64,000 nt of DNA from Spirochaetales bacterium (GCA_016930675.1 JAFGGG010000043.1:37572-101571); one strand, 5' to 3'; shown: positions 1-9,296, counted from the first letter of the stretch. Numbers and translations are program-made. Notes: generated from the sequence alone by a model not told the origin.

Positions 1-1905
1 ACGGAAAAAATTCTTAAGGCTCACCTGGTCTCAGGATCGGTTAAACCCGGAGACGAGCTGTCCGTTAAAATCGACCAGACACTGACCCAGGACGCGACCG
101 GCACCATGGTCTACCTGCAGTTCGAAGCCATGGGCCTAAAGCGGGTTCGGACCGAACTCTCCGTGTCTTACGTGGATCATAACACACTGCAGAACGATTT
201 CCGCAACATGGACGACCACCGCTATCTGCAGAGTGCGGCCCGCAGGTTCGGCATCTATTTTTCACGGCCCGGCAACGGCATCTGTCATCAGGTGCATCTG
301 GAACGTTTCGGCAAACCGGGTAAAACCCTCCTCGGCTCGGACTCCCATACCCCGACCGGCGGCGGATTAGGCATGCTGGCCGTCGGAGCCGGAGGTTTGG
401 ACGTGGCCGCGGCTTTGGCCGGGGAGCCGTTCTCGCTTAACATGCCTCAGGTTGTTGGAGTAAAACTCACCGGAAGCCTTAAGCCCATGTGCGCGGCCAA
501 AGATGTTATTCTTACCATTCTTCAGCAGGAAACCGTAAAGGGCGGCGTGGGCAAGGTATACGAATACTTCGGTCCGGGCGTGGCGACTCTTTCGGTTCCT
601 GAACGCGCCACCATTACCAATATGGGCGCGGAGCTGGGCGCCACCTCATCGATTTTCCCATCGGACGAGATAACCAAAAGATTTCTTACCCTGCAAAAGC
701 GCGAACAGGACTGGTCCGAACAGCACGCAGATAGCGATGCTCACTATGACAGAATTATCGAGCTCGACCTTGGCAAAATCGTGCCCATGGCGGCCCGGCC
801 CCATATGCCGGACAGAGTGGTGCCGATAAGCGAGATTGAAGGGCTTATAATAGACCAGATCGCCATCGGATCCTGCACCAACTCTTCGATTAATGATCTG
901 GGTATAGCGGCGGACATTCTGGGGGGAAAACACATTCCCGAAACTGTTTCTTTGGGGATTTCTCCCGGCTCGCGGCAGGTGCTGCTCAGCGCCGACCGGG
1001 CCGGTATCCTCTCCAAGCTTATCACGGCGGGAGCCCGCATTCTGGAAAGCGCCTGCGGCCCCTGCATCGGCATGGGATTCGCGCCCTGTTCGGGAGGAAT
1101 CTCGGTGCGCACCTTTAACAGAAACTTCAAGGGCAGAAGCGGAACCGGGGACGCTGCTGTTTATCTGGTTTCACCGGAAACCGCCGCGGCCGCGGCTTTA
1201 CACGGAAAGCTTGTCGATCCGAGAAAGCTGGCGCTTACAAAAAGGGATTATTCCGAATTTACCGAAATCGACGACTCCATGATCATAGCACCGGCTAAAG
1301 AAAACACGGCCGCAGAGATAATCCGGGGTCCGAACATTAAACCACTGCCTTTGGCGAGCCCACCCCCTGATTCAATTCAGGCCGAGGTGTTGATCAAAAC
1401 CGGAGACAATATCACCACGGATCATATCATGCCGGCGGGAGCAAAAATTCTGCCGCTGCGCTCCAATATTCCCGAAATCGCCAAACATGTGTTCGAACAG
1501 GTGGACACGGAGTTTTACAACCGGGCGAACAAGGCAAAGGCCGGAATAGTGGTGGGCGGCGAAAATTACGGTCAGGGATCTTCCCGCGAACACGCTGCCA
1601 TTGCCCCTATGTTTTTAAAGGTAAAGGCGGTTATCGCCAAGAGCTTCGCCCGCATTCACAAAGCAAACCTCATCAACTTCGGGATCCTGCCGCTGGAGTT
1701 ACAGAACACGGATGATTACGAACAGCTTGCTGTGGGCGATCAACTTACCCTCTCGGCAGTGCCTGAAAACCTAAAAAGCGGCAACCCCATTCCGGTGCGC
1801 AACAATACCAAAAACAGAGATTTTTTTGTCACCTGCGATCTTTCCCCGCGTTTTAAACAGATAATTCTGGCCGGCGGCAGACTGAACGAGATAAAAAACC
1901 GCTAG
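1..1905 (+). CDS. acn: Aconitate hydratase, Aquifex-type (5' end outside window)
   Basis: Isomerises citrate to isocitrate via cis-aconitate in the cytoplasm using a [4Fe-4S] cluster. The frame is open from base 1, so the ATG at 106 is internal and about ten N-terminal residues are probably missing; 634 codons are present. The three cluster cysteines are visible: one in IGSCTNSS (about nt 868) and two in ACGPCIGMG (about nt 1054-1065). The C-terminal swivel domain carries GDNITTDHIMPAG and YGQGSSREHAA. The length and the fused order (catalytic domains then swivel) fit the short Aquifex-type aconitase rather than the 850-900 residue AcnA/AcnB. A homoaconitase or isopropylmalate isomerase role is less likely because small and large parts are fused. 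It ends in a hairpin terminator that overlaps the stop codon. Confidence 0.9.
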   Translation, partial: TEKILKAHLVSGSVKPGDELSVKIDQTLTQDATGTMVYLQFEAMGLKRVRTELSVSYVDHNTLQNDFRNMDDHRYLQSAARRFGIYFSRPGNGICHQVHLERFGKPGKTLLGSDSHTPTGGGLGMLAVGAGGLDVAAALAGEPFSLNMPQVVGVKLTGSLKPMCAAKDVILTILQQETVKGGVGKVYEYFGPGVATLSVPERATITNMGAELGATSSIFPSDEITKRFLTLQKREQDWSEQHADSDAHYDRIIELDLGKIVPMAARPHMPDRVVPISEIEGLIIDQIAIGSCTNSSINDLGIAADILGGKHIPETVSLGISPGSRQVLLSADRAGILSKLITAGARILESACGPCIGMGFAPCSGGISVRTFNRNFKGRSGTGDAAVYLVSPETAAAAALHGKLVDPRKLALTKRDYSEFTEIDDSMIIAPAKENTAAEIIRGPNIKPLPLASPPPDSIQAEVLIKTGDNITTDHIMPAGAKILPLRSNIPEIAKHVFEQVDTEFYNRANKAKAGIVVGGENYGQGSSREHAAIAPMFLKVKAVIAKSFARIHKANLINFGILPLELQNTDDYEQLAVGDQLTLSAVPENLKSGNPIPVRNNTKNRDFFVTCDLSPRFKQIILAGGRLNEIKNR

Positions 1906-1931
1906 CCCGCTGGTTTTCCTGGCGGCTTTTT
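1899..1931 (+). terminator. Rho-independent-like terminator after aconitase
   Basis: CCGCTAG (1899-1905, containing the TAG stop) pairs with CTGGCGG (1919-1925) with one G-U pair, followed by C and five T. The right half, TGGCGGCTTTTTCTGAAGC, closely matches the dispersed repeat copy at 21.5 kb, so the terminator may be built from a repeat remnant. Confidence 0.55.
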
Positions 1932-1954
1932 CTGAAGCAAAAAGGGCTGATTTT

Positions 1955-3574
1955 CTAAATTAAAATACGCGGCATAAAAAACCAGAGAGAAAAAATAAAA
2001 AGCAGCACTCCGGAGATAAGCAGTGAATAACGACTCAATTTGTTAAAGATATCAAAAGCCACATGACGCACCATAAAAACGGCCATGGCTATCATTGCCA
2101 AAAACACAAAAATGCCAAGTCCGAAAAATGGAATAATCAGAGGGACCAGTTCCACCTTGCCTATGGCAAGCAGCATGGTAAGGATTGCCCAGCCAAAGGG
2201 GCAGGGAGCGAGCCCCGTAAGAATGCCCACAACAATCGCGGACTTTTTATTTTTTATGATGTTGGGAGTCACCGGATTATCTTTGTTCTTTATTTGATGA
2301 GTGCCTTTTAAAATCATAAAAACCGATATGAAAGCCAAACCGATTCCGCCCGCGATTTGCAATATATACGTAACAGCCGCTGAATCAACAATAGACGCGA
2401 AAAGTGAAAAGGCGAAAGCCAGGAACACTACATCAATTAAATGGGTAATGGTGAAGGTAATTATAAATCCCAAAGCATGGGGAATTTTTTTATTGCCCTC
2501 GGTAAGATAGGCAATTAATATCCCTTTTCCATGCCCCGGCATGGCGGCGTGCAAAAAGCCCAAGGCAAACACCGAGACGAGTAAAATAAGCAGACCTCCA
2601 AAAGAAAACTCTCCCGTGAAAAGGGTTTTCATATCACCTAAAATCTGCTCCAGAAAACCGGTTTCTGGTACGCGCGAATCCGTAATATTGTATTGCTTGA
2701 TAAGATTGGGCAGTCCGACCTCGGAACTGCTCATAAGCACTTTTCCGCTTTCCAGTTGTTCTTTAAGCTGCGACTCGTCAATAGTGGAGGCGATCACATT
2801 TTTATCCGTATACGTTGTGCGTGTACCTGCCTGAACATCACTGCTGGCCTCATTGATCTTATCTCTTGACTGACCGTCGGAAGGACTCGGATCAAAAGGA
2901 TCCCAGCCGAAGTTGAACTCTTCGGAATCGGTATACCCGTCGAAATCCGTATCCGGCGCGCCCGGATTTAATCCGTAAAGCTCCTCAAAATAATCGTTTA
3001 AACCGTCGCCGTCGGTGTCTTTTTGGTCGTCATTAAAAGCGGAAAAATCGGGATCCTCCGGATCAAACTGCCACTCCCTTATTTTACTCGTAAGCAAGAC
3101 TTCTTTACTATCCTTAAATAAATTGCCGCTTTCATCCAAGAGCACAATTTTGTTGGTCTGCGTGCTAAATTGTTCGATAAAAAGATCGACATTAAAAACA
3201 ATCGGATAGTCGTCCTGGTCCAGTTCAATAAAGAAATTTATATACACACCGGAAGCGAGAATCTGAAAAACCTCCGCGTCTTCTATTGCCAACCTGGTTT
3301 TTTCTAGAAGCCCGTTCTTACCGTATACCTTAAAATGCTGATTAAAATAAGGCAGCAGGATCAGTTTAAGCTCATCGATCGAAAGCCTTTTGGGATCGAC
3401 CTTGTTATCCTGAGCCAGCTTGGTTACTTCAAAAGGGTGAAGATAGCTTGTGCCGAATACTCCCTCTTCCTTAATCTGCACGGTGGTAATCGAGATATCC
3501 AATGGATGGGAAAAACCGCTTGTCCCGATAATTATTAATATAAAAATGAGAATATATATTTTTTGAGTGTGCAT
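1955..3574 (-). CDS. NicO/RcnA-type metal transporter with N-terminal exported domain
   Basis: 539 residues. A signal peptide-like N-terminus (residues 1-22, ending FSHP) leads into an extracytoplasmic domain of about 300 residues. Residues 184-232 hold two Asp-rich repeats (DTDGDGLND and DTDFDGYTD) like thrombospondin type 3 calcium-binding repeats. The C-terminal 220 residues have about six hydrophobic segments, with HAAMPGHGK at 342-350, the signature of the NicO family (RcnA, NiCoT-related), and a second motif, GLAPCPFGW. The likely role is nickel/cobalt or other divalent metal movement across the inner membrane; direction cannot be told. Fusion of Ca-binding-like repeats to NicO is unusual. 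It converges on the aconitase gene and diverges from suhB. Confidence 0.75.
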   Translation of the reverse strand: MHTQKIYILIFILIIIGTSGFSHPLDISITTVQIKEEGVFGTSYLHPFEVTKLAQDNKVDPKRLSIDELKLILLPYFNQHFKVYGKNGLLEKTRLAIEDAEVFQILASGVYINFFIELDQDDYPIVFNVDLFIEQFSTQTNKIVLLDESGNLFKDSKEVLLTSKIREWQFDPEDPDFSAFNDDQKDTDGDGLNDYFEELYGLNPGAPDTDFDGYTDSEEFNFGWDPFDPSPSDGQSRDKINEASSDVQAGTRTTYTDKNVIASTIDESQLKEQLESGKVLMSSSEVGLPNLIKQYNITDSRVPETGFLEQILGDMKTLFTGEFSFGGLLILLVSVFALGFLHAAMPGHGKGILIAYLTEGNKKIPHALGFIITFTITHLIDVVFLAFAFSLFASIVDSAAVTYILQIAGGIGLAFISVFMILKGTHQIKNKDNPVTPNIIKNKKSAIVVGILTGLAPCPFGWAILTMLLAIGKVELVPLIIPFFGLGIFVFLAMIAMAVFMVRHVAFDIFNKLSRYSLLISGVLLFIFSLWFFMPRILI

Positions 3575-3700
3575 TATCTATATATCCAGTATTTGTTTCT
3601 AACTTTACTATTTATCAAGACTTTACTATATTATGCTCAAAGCATAGTAAACATGATAGGAATTATATAAACTTTTTAAATCTTAGACAAGAGTTAAGTC

Positions 3701-4483
3701 ATGGCAACTTCATCCTATTTACATATCGCGTTAAAAGCGGCCGGGGCAGCGGCGGAGATACATAAACGTTATTTTAATAATGACGCAAAGGTCCGCGCCA
3801 AATCCTCACATTTCAATCTGCTTACCCAGGCGGATCTGGAAGCGGAACAGGCCATAGCGCGCATAATAAAAAATGAGTTCCCGGATCATAATATCATCGG
3901 CGAAGAAAACCAGTACGAGCGAACCTCCTCCCCCTATTCCTGGATCGTAGATCCTCTCGACGGCACCAACAATTTCGCGCACGGGCTGCCCATCTTTTCC
4001 GTGTCCATTGCCCTGGCCAAAGATAACGAGCCGATTATCGGCATCGTATTCGATCCCATGCGTGACGAGCTTTTCAAAGCGGTTAAAAATGAAGGCGCCT
4101 ACCTGAACGATAAAAAAATAAAGGTGTCCGGCAGCGCCCTCCTTAAACAGAGCCTGCTCATAACCGGTTTCTATTACGACAGATCCCGGGCCATGAAACG
4201 TACACTGGATGATATCTATCATTTTTTCTCTGAGGGAATCATCGGCCTAAGACGCCTAGGATCCGCCGCATTGGATTTATGTTATGTAGCCTCTGGACGG
4301 GCGGACGGGTTTTGGGAATTTTTACTCAATCCGTGGGATTTCGCCGCCGGTTCACTTATTCTGAGGGAGGCAGGAGGCAAGATTACCGATTTTAAAGGCC
4401 GCGCCATCCGGCTTGACCCCACATCCGTTTTAGCCTCCAACGGGCACATTCACGATCAGATGCTTGAGGTTTTACATAGATAA
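3701..4483 (+). CDS. suhB: Inositol monophosphatase family protein (SuhB-like)
   Basis: 260 residues, usual length for the family. Metal-binding motif 1 is IIGEEN (E68, E69) and WIVDPLDGTNNF (D84, D87); motif 2 is NPWDFAAGSLI (D213). These are the Mg-dependent phosphatase residues that cleave inositol-1-phosphate or related sugar phosphates. In many bacteria SuhB also binds rRNA antitermination factors; nothing here separates the two roles. It is transcribed away from the NicO gene, and only 126 bases lie between the two. That gap contains an imperfect dyad around TATGCT-CAA-AGCATA (about 3632-3646) that may be a control site. The ATG at 3701 has only a weak purine-rich stretch in front. Confidence 0.88.
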   Translation: MATSSYLHIALKAAGAAAEIHKRYFNNDAKVRAKSSHFNLLTQADLEAEQAIARIIKNEFPDHNIIGEENQYERTSSPYSWIVDPLDGTNNFAHGLPIFSVSIALAKDNEPIIGIVFDPMRDELFKAVKNEGAYLNDKKIKVSGSALLKQSLLITGFYYDRSRAMKRTLDDIYHFFSEGIIGLRRLGSAALDLCYVASGRADGFWEFLLNPWDFAAGSLILREAGGKITDFKGRAIRLDPTSVLASNGHIHDQMLEVLHR

Positions 4484-4497
4484 TAATTTTTAACTAC

Positions 4498-4527
4498 TTG
4501 ACAGTTTGAGAGTAAATTCTCTAGAAT
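4498..4527 (+). promoter_or_regulatory. Predicted sigma70-type promoter for ileS
   Basis: TTGACA (4498-4503), 18-base spacer, TAGAAT (4522-4527). The spacer contains a short dyad (GAGA...TCTC). The predicted start lies about 100 bases before the ileS start codon, upstream of the hairpin at 4542-4584. Confidence 0.5.
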
Positions 4528-4541
4528 AGCACATTCAAAAA

Positions 4542-4584
4542 GCCACATACTCCCCGAGAACGGTGGTATGTGGCGGCTTTTTTT
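4542..4584 (+). terminator. Hairpin with T-run in the ileS leader (terminator or attenuator)
   Basis: GCCACATAC (4542-4550) pairs perfectly with GTATGTGGC (4566-4574) around a 15-base loop; GGC and seven T follow. AAAAAGCC on the left can also pair with GGCTTTTT on the right. It lies downstream of the predicted promoter and before the ileS start, so it could attenuate ileS; it could equally terminate suhB. It shares TGGCGGCTTTTT and GGGGAG elements with the dispersed repeat family. Confidence 0.55.
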
Positions 4585-4637
4585 AAAAGCAAATGATCCG
4601 GCCGTAGAAACCGTACCATAGAAATGAGGAGGATATT

Positions 4638-7600
4638 TTGTATAAACCGGTTGATCCGAAAGTTGATTTTGCTCGCATGGAAGAGGACATCCTCACATTC
4701 TGGGCCCAACATGATACCTTTAAAAAATCGATTGCTCAACACGAGGGCAAAGAGGAATACGTTTTTTACGACGGACCTCCTTTTGCCACCGGCTTGCCTC
4801 ACTACGGTCATTTTGTGGCAAGCACCATAAAGGATATTATTCCCCGCTATCAGACTATGAAGGGTATTAAAGTGGACCGTCGTTTTGGTTGGGACTGTCA
4901 CGGTCTGCCCGTGGAATACGAAATGGAGAAAGAGCTTGCGATCTCAGGCAAACGTGAAATCGAAAAATACGGGATCGCTAAATTCAATGAGGCCTGCCGC
5001 TCCATAGTGCTGCGTTACACCAAAGAATGGCGTACGGTCATAACCCGCATCGGCCGCTGGGTGGATTTTGATAATGATTATAAAACCATGGACCCCGACT
5101 ATATGGAATCAATCTGGTGGGTGGTAAAAGAGTTGTGGAAGAGGGAGCTGCTTTACGAAGGTTATTATATCCTGCCCTACTGTCCGCGCTGCTCCACGGC
5201 TCTCTCCAATTTCGAACTCAATTTAGGCGGTTATAACGATGTGCAGGATCCGGCCATTACCGTACGTTTTCAATTGAAAGATCAACCCGATACCTTCATC
5301 ATCGCCTGGACCACGACTCCGTGGACGCTTCCCTCCAATTTGGCTTTGGCCGTTGGAGAGAAGATCGATTACGTAAAGGTCAAGGACAAGGATGTTTTTT
5401 ATATCCTGGCCAAAGACCGGCTGTCCGCTTATTATAAAGATCCCGGTGAATACACTATTGTGGAAGAGTTTAAGGGTGAACAACTGGCCGGACGCTCTTA
5501 TGCGCCCTTGTTTCCCTATTTTAAGGAACTGGCTGAAAAGAACGCGTTTACCGTGTTTTTGGGGGATTTTGTGAGCACGGAAGACGGAACCGGAGTGGTC
5601 CATATCGCGCCGGGTTTCGGTGAAGACGACTACAACACGCTTAAAAATACGGACATTCCCACGGTTTGCCCCGTGGACGCGGAAGGAAATTTCACGGAGG
5701 ACGTCAGCGACTACGCAGGTCTTTTTGTAAAGCACGCGGATAAGAGGATCATTAAAGACTTAAAGGAACGGCAAAAAATCGTAAAGCACGAAACCTACAA
5801 CCACAGCTACCCGCACTGCTGGCGCTGCAAATCTCCGCTCATTTACAGGGCCATCTCTTCCTGGTTCGTCAACATCCAAAAGATAAAACAGAATCTCCTA
5901 AAAGCCAACGAGCAGATCTATTGGATGCCGGATCATCTTAAACTCGGCCGGTTCGGCAAGTGGCTGGAAGGCGCCCGCGACTGGGCCATTTCCAGAAACC
6001 GCTATTGGGGCAATCCCCTGCCTATCTGGAAGTGCGATTCGTGTCAGGAAAAAACCTGTCTGGGCTCCCGCGCCGAACTGGAACAAAAGTCCGGTAAAAA
6101 AGTGGAAGACCTGCATAAGCACTATATTGATGAGATTACCTTTGCCTGTAATTGCGGAGGAACCATGCGCAGAATCCCCGAAGTCCTGGACTGCTGGTTC
6201 GAATCAGGAGCCATGCCCTATGCCCAGAACCACTACCCTTTTGAGCATAAAAAACATTTCGAAGAGCATTTCCCCGCTGATTTTATAGCCGAAGGGCTGG
6301 ATCAGACACGGGGCTGGTTCTATACATTGACCGTACTGTCCGCCGCGCTGTTCGACAGGCCCGCCTTCGCCAATGTTATCGTAAACGGTCTGGTGCTGGC
6401 AGCGGACGGCAAAAAAATGTCCAAGTCGGAACGTAATTTCACGGATCCCATGAAAGTAATCCACGATTTCGGAGCCGACGCCTTGCGGCTTTATCTTATG
6501 CACTCCGCGGTGGTCAAGGCCGAAGATCTGCGTTTTTCCGATGACGGGGTAAAAGAAGTACTTAAAAACATCATTATTCCGCTGTGGAACAGTTACAGTT
6601 TTTTTGTCACCTATGCCAATATCGATAACATGCAGCCGCAGGCCGCGCCGGTAAATCCTCCCAATCCGCTTGACAACTGGATCCTTTCCGAAGCTGAAAG
6701 ATTGGTAGCCGAGGTGACTTTGCAGTTCGATCAATACGATCTGCAAAAGGCCATAGATCCGATCGTTGATTTTATCGATCTGTTGAACAACTGGTATATC
6801 CGACGCTCCCGCAGAAGGTTCTGGCGCTCTGAAAACGATCTTGATAAAAAGCAGGCTTACGAGACACTCTACGCCGTGCTTATGAAACTCATTCTCGTGG
6901 CGGCGCCTATCATCCCCTTTATTACCGAGGAGATTTATAAAAACCTTAAAACCGGACACATGCCGGAATCGGTTCATCTGTGCGCCTACCCGGCAGCAAA
7001 CAGCGCCCTGCGTAATCCGGAACTTGACCATAAAATGGCGCTTACCCGTCAGGCAGTGACAATGGGCCGGGCCATCCGCTCGCTTCACAACCTTAAAACC
7101 AGACAGCCGTTAAAAGCGCTGCATCTGGTTACCAAAGATAAAAAAGAAAAGGCCATCCTTTCCGAAATGCAGGAGATCATTAAAGAGGAGCTCAATGTTA
7201 AAGAAGTGATTTTCAGGGAGAACGAAGAAGAGCTCGTTGAATTCAAAGCCAAGCCGAATTACCGCGTACTGGGCAAAACATTGGGTAAAGACATGAAAAA
7301 CGCAGCGGACCGCATCGCCCGGCTATCCACCAAGGAGATACAGGCACTACAGGCGGGCGAAACGCTTTCCCTCAACCTGGGATCACAAAGCGTAACCTTA
7401 GGCCTGGACGAAATAATCGTACAGCGTGAGGAAAAACAAAACCTGAAGGTGTTGAATCAGGACAGTCTTACGGTTGCCCTGGATCCCGAATTGACCACGG
7501 AACTTTTAGAAGAGGGGATAGTAAGAGATATGGTAAGGGGAGTGCAAAACTTACGGAAAGAAATGGGCTTCAATGTTACCGACAGAATCACATTGAAACT

Positions 7601-7763
7601 CTACGGTGCGGACAGTATTTTAAAAGCTGTAGAACACTTTCAAGAACACCTGACTTCCGAAACCCTGGCACTATCCTGGGATTGGGAAAAACCGGCCGAA
7701 ACACATGAAATTGAATGCGGTGCTGAAAAGTGCTATATTGCAATTGAGAAGGCCAAAGAATGA
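4638..7763 (+). CDS. ileS: Isoleucyl-tRNA synthetase, long eukaryote-like type
   Basis: 1041 residues; charges tRNA-Ile with isoleucine and edits valine. The class I HIGH motif is HYGH (55-58) in PFATGLPHYGH, and KMSKS occurs near residue 593 (GKKMSKSERN). Cys pairs such as CPRC and CDSC mark zinc-binding sites. The sequence around RRFGWDCHGLPVEYE and NDYKTMDPDYMES follows the eukaryotic cytosolic/IleS2 branch, which is about 1040 residues long and often less sensitive to mupirocin. Spirochaetes are known to carry this type. The start is TTG at 4638: AGGAGG at 4627-4632 sits five bases upstream and no in-frame ATG fits better. Next comes a lipoprotein gene after eight bases. Confidence 0.96.
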   Translation: MYKPVDPKVDFARMEEDILTFWAQHDTFKKSIAQHEGKEEYVFYDGPPFATGLPHYGHFVASTIKDIIPRYQTMKGIKVDRRFGWDCHGLPVEYEMEKELAISGKREIEKYGIAKFNEACRSIVLRYTKEWRTVITRIGRWVDFDNDYKTMDPDYMESIWWVVKELWKRELLYEGYYILPYCPRCSTALSNFELNLGGYNDVQDPAITVRFQLKDQPDTFIIAWTTTPWTLPSNLALAVGEKIDYVKVKDKDVFYILAKDRLSAYYKDPGEYTIVEEFKGEQLAGRSYAPLFPYFKELAEKNAFTVFLGDFVSTEDGTGVVHIAPGFGEDDYNTLKNTDIPTVCPVDAEGNFTEDVSDYAGLFVKHADKRIIKDLKERQKIVKHETYNHSYPHCWRCKSPLIYRAISSWFVNIQKIKQNLLKANEQIYWMPDHLKLGRFGKWLEGARDWAISRNRYWGNPLPIWKCDSCQEKTCLGSRAELEQKSGKKVEDLHKHYIDEITFACNCGGTMRRIPEVLDCWFESGAMPYAQNHYPFEHKKHFEEHFPADFIAEGLDQTRGWFYTLTVLSAALFDRPAFANVIVNGLVLAADGKKMSKSERNFTDPMKVIHDFGADALRLYLMHSAVVKAEDLRFSDDGVKEVLKNIIIPLWNSYSFFVTYANIDNMQPQAAPVNPPNPLDNWILSEAERLVAEVTLQFDQYDLQKAIDPIVDFIDLLNNWYIRRSRRRFWRSENDLDKKQAYETLYAVLMKLILVAAPIIPFITEEIYKNLKTGHMPESVHLCAYPAANSALRNPELDHKMALTRQAVTMGRAIRSLHNLKTRQPLKALHLVTKDKKEKAILSEMQEIIKEELNVKEVIFRENEEELVEFKAKPNYRVLGKTLGKDMKNAADRIARLSTKEIQALQAGETLSLNLGSQSVTLGLDEIIVQREEKQNLKVLNQDSLTVALDPELTTELLEEGIVRDMVRGVQNLRKEMGFNVTDRITLKLYGADSILKAVEHFQEHLTSETLALSWDWEKPAETHEIECGAEKCYIAIEKAKE

Positions 7764-7770
7764 TCGCACT

Positions 7771-8664
7771 ATGAAAATACCAACCCTCTCTATCAGTTTA
7801 AGCTTATTATTCGTCGTATTGCTTACCGGCTGCCCCACGATACCAGTGGATAAAACCTCAGGTGATTGGCTCGGTATTCTACCGCGCGGAAACAGCTTTT
7901 ATATGTACCTTAACCATAAAACCACAAATCCCTTGATAAAAGCAATCTTGAAAAAAGCCGGGCAAGCCTCTTCCGATATAGAAGCAATACTGGATCGGAC
8001 CGAGAAATCTTATATGAGCGTGCTTTTAAAACCAAAAGCCGATCCGGAGATCTCGCTGGTCTTGCTGGGGGGTTATCCCAAAGGATACATCCACGGCGCC
8101 TTGAAAAAGAATAAAGAATGGCAGCAGATTGAGGGCTCATACACCTACTTCAAAAATATAAACACGCCGCTGCAGATCGCCATACCGAAAGCATATATGC
8201 TGCTGGTTTCAAATAATAACATCGGCACTATGCTCACTCACTATGAGGGAGCAAGAATCTTTCCTTTGGCCGAAGACATAGATTTGGATATCGATACCAG
8301 CGACCTCCTGCTTTTTTTCCCTTTGGGATTGGAAAACGACATGGCCGATAAGCTTAAAATCGACTGGCGCAAGATCAGCATTCAGGAAATATGGATCACA
8401 GGCCACAGTAAAGACACTGGGTTTGTATTCTCCGCTGTCTTTCTTATTGCCAATGACACGGGTGCCCGTTTATTTTCCACGATTTTTAAATTGACACTTA
8501 TAAGCCTGCTGCGTGAAATCGATGTGGCAAGCGCGGGCGAGCGTTTGAAAAACGTGCAGGTTCTTATCGAAGGTACCAAGGTGAAAATTACAAATTTTTA
8601 CCTGAGCGAAGAAGAATTAACCGGTGTGGTGGCGGGTATTTTACAAAAAAAAGGCCAAGACTGA
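7771..8664 (+). CDS. Predicted lipoprotein of unknown function
   Basis: 297 residues from the ATG at 7771, chosen because it opens directly on a lipoprotein signal: hydrophobic stretch, then LLTGC with the lipidated Cys at 21. An in-frame ATG at 7705 would run through the end of ileS and has no such logic. The mature part has alternating beta/alpha-like composition and no motif I recognise; residues near 160-200 and 220-245 look like beta-rich repeats. It sits between ileS and hisH; its stop overlaps the hisH start (TGATG), which suggests one transcript. Function unknown. Confidence 0.75.
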   Translation: MKIPTLSISLSLLFVVLLTGCPTIPVDKTSGDWLGILPRGNSFYMYLNHKTTNPLIKAILKKAGQASSDIEAILDRTEKSYMSVLLKPKADPEISLVLLGGYPKGYIHGALKKNKEWQQIEGSYTYFKNINTPLQIAIPKAYMLLVSNNNIGTMLTHYEGARIFPLAEDIDLDIDTSDLLLFFPLGLENDMADKLKIDWRKISIQEIWITGHSKDTGFVFSAVFLIANDTGARLFSTIFKLTLISLLREIDVASAGERLKNVQVLIEGTKVKITNFYLSEEELTGVVAGILQKKGQD

Positions 8665-9278
8665 TGAGTATCGCGGTAGTCGATTATAATGCCGGAAACT
8701 TACGGAGTGTTGAAACAGCCTTAAAACACCTCCGCGCCGAGTTCTTCATCACAAGTGATCCTGATAAAATACTTAAGGCCGATAAGCTTATCTTCCCCGG
8801 CGTGGGGGAAGCGCGAGCCGCCATGAAAGTATTGCATGAAACAAATTTAGACCAGGCCATAACCGATTATTATAAAAGCGGCAGACCCTTCTTGGGCATA
8901 TGTCTGGGCAGTCAAATTATATTGGACAGCTCTGAAGAAAGCCGAACGGCATGTTTGGGTCTGATTCCCGGTGTTGCCCGGCGTTTTCCCCGGCAGGCAG
9001 GTTATAAAGTACCCCATATGGGCTGGAATCAGGTGTTACATAACGGCAGTCATTATTTATTTAAAGGAATACCGGACGCCGCATCATTTTATTTTGTGCA
9101 CTCATATTATCCGGATCCGTATGAGCAGAAAGCACGGATTACGGATACGGAGTATATGATTAAATTTTGTTCGACGTTAAGCGTTAATAATCTTACCGCG
9201 GTCCAGTTTCACCCTGAAAAATCAGGTAAATACGGACTAAAACTCTTGCAAAATTTTTTGGCCGCTCGCGGTATTTAA
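8664..9278 (+). CDS. hisH: Imidazole glycerol phosphate synthase, glutaminase subunit
   Basis: 204 residues, normal for HisH. It is a class I glutamine amidotransferase: the nucleophile is C80 in FLGICLGSQ, with H183 and E185 in HPEKSGKYG completing the triad; PHMGWN is a HisH hallmark. It supplies ammonia through the HisF barrel to make imidazole glycerol phosphate and AICAR in histidine synthesis. The start overlaps the stop of the lipoprotein gene, and hisF begins 18 bases after its stop. Other his genes are absent from the neighbourhood. HisH-like proteins also occur in surface-sugar amidation (PseA/WbpG systems), but no WbpG-like partner is seen here. Confidence 0.92.
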   Translation: MSIAVVDYNAGNLRSVETALKHLRAEFFITSDPDKILKADKLIFPGVGEARAAMKVLHETNLDQAITDYYKSGRPFLGICLGSQIILDSSEESRTACLGLIPGVARRFPRQAGYKVPHMGWNQVLHNGSHYLFKGIPDAASFYFVHSYYPDPYEQKARITDTEYMIKFCSTLSVNNLTAVQFHPEKSGKYGLKLLQNFLAARGI

Positions 9279-9296
9279 TTCTACAGGACCATACAG

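Noticed and set aside
646..1130. Antisense open frames within aconitase
   Set aside because: Same reasoning: shadows of a GC-richer conserved gene.
4540..4600. T-box riboswitch before ileS
   Set aside because: The leader is far too short and the conserved antiterminator sequence (AGGGTGGNACCGCG-like) is not present; GAACGGTGG is only a chance partial match.
6204..7088. 294-codon open frame antisense to ileS
   Set aside because: It lies wholly within ileS, follows its codon pattern in reverse and has no recognisable motif or ribosome site.
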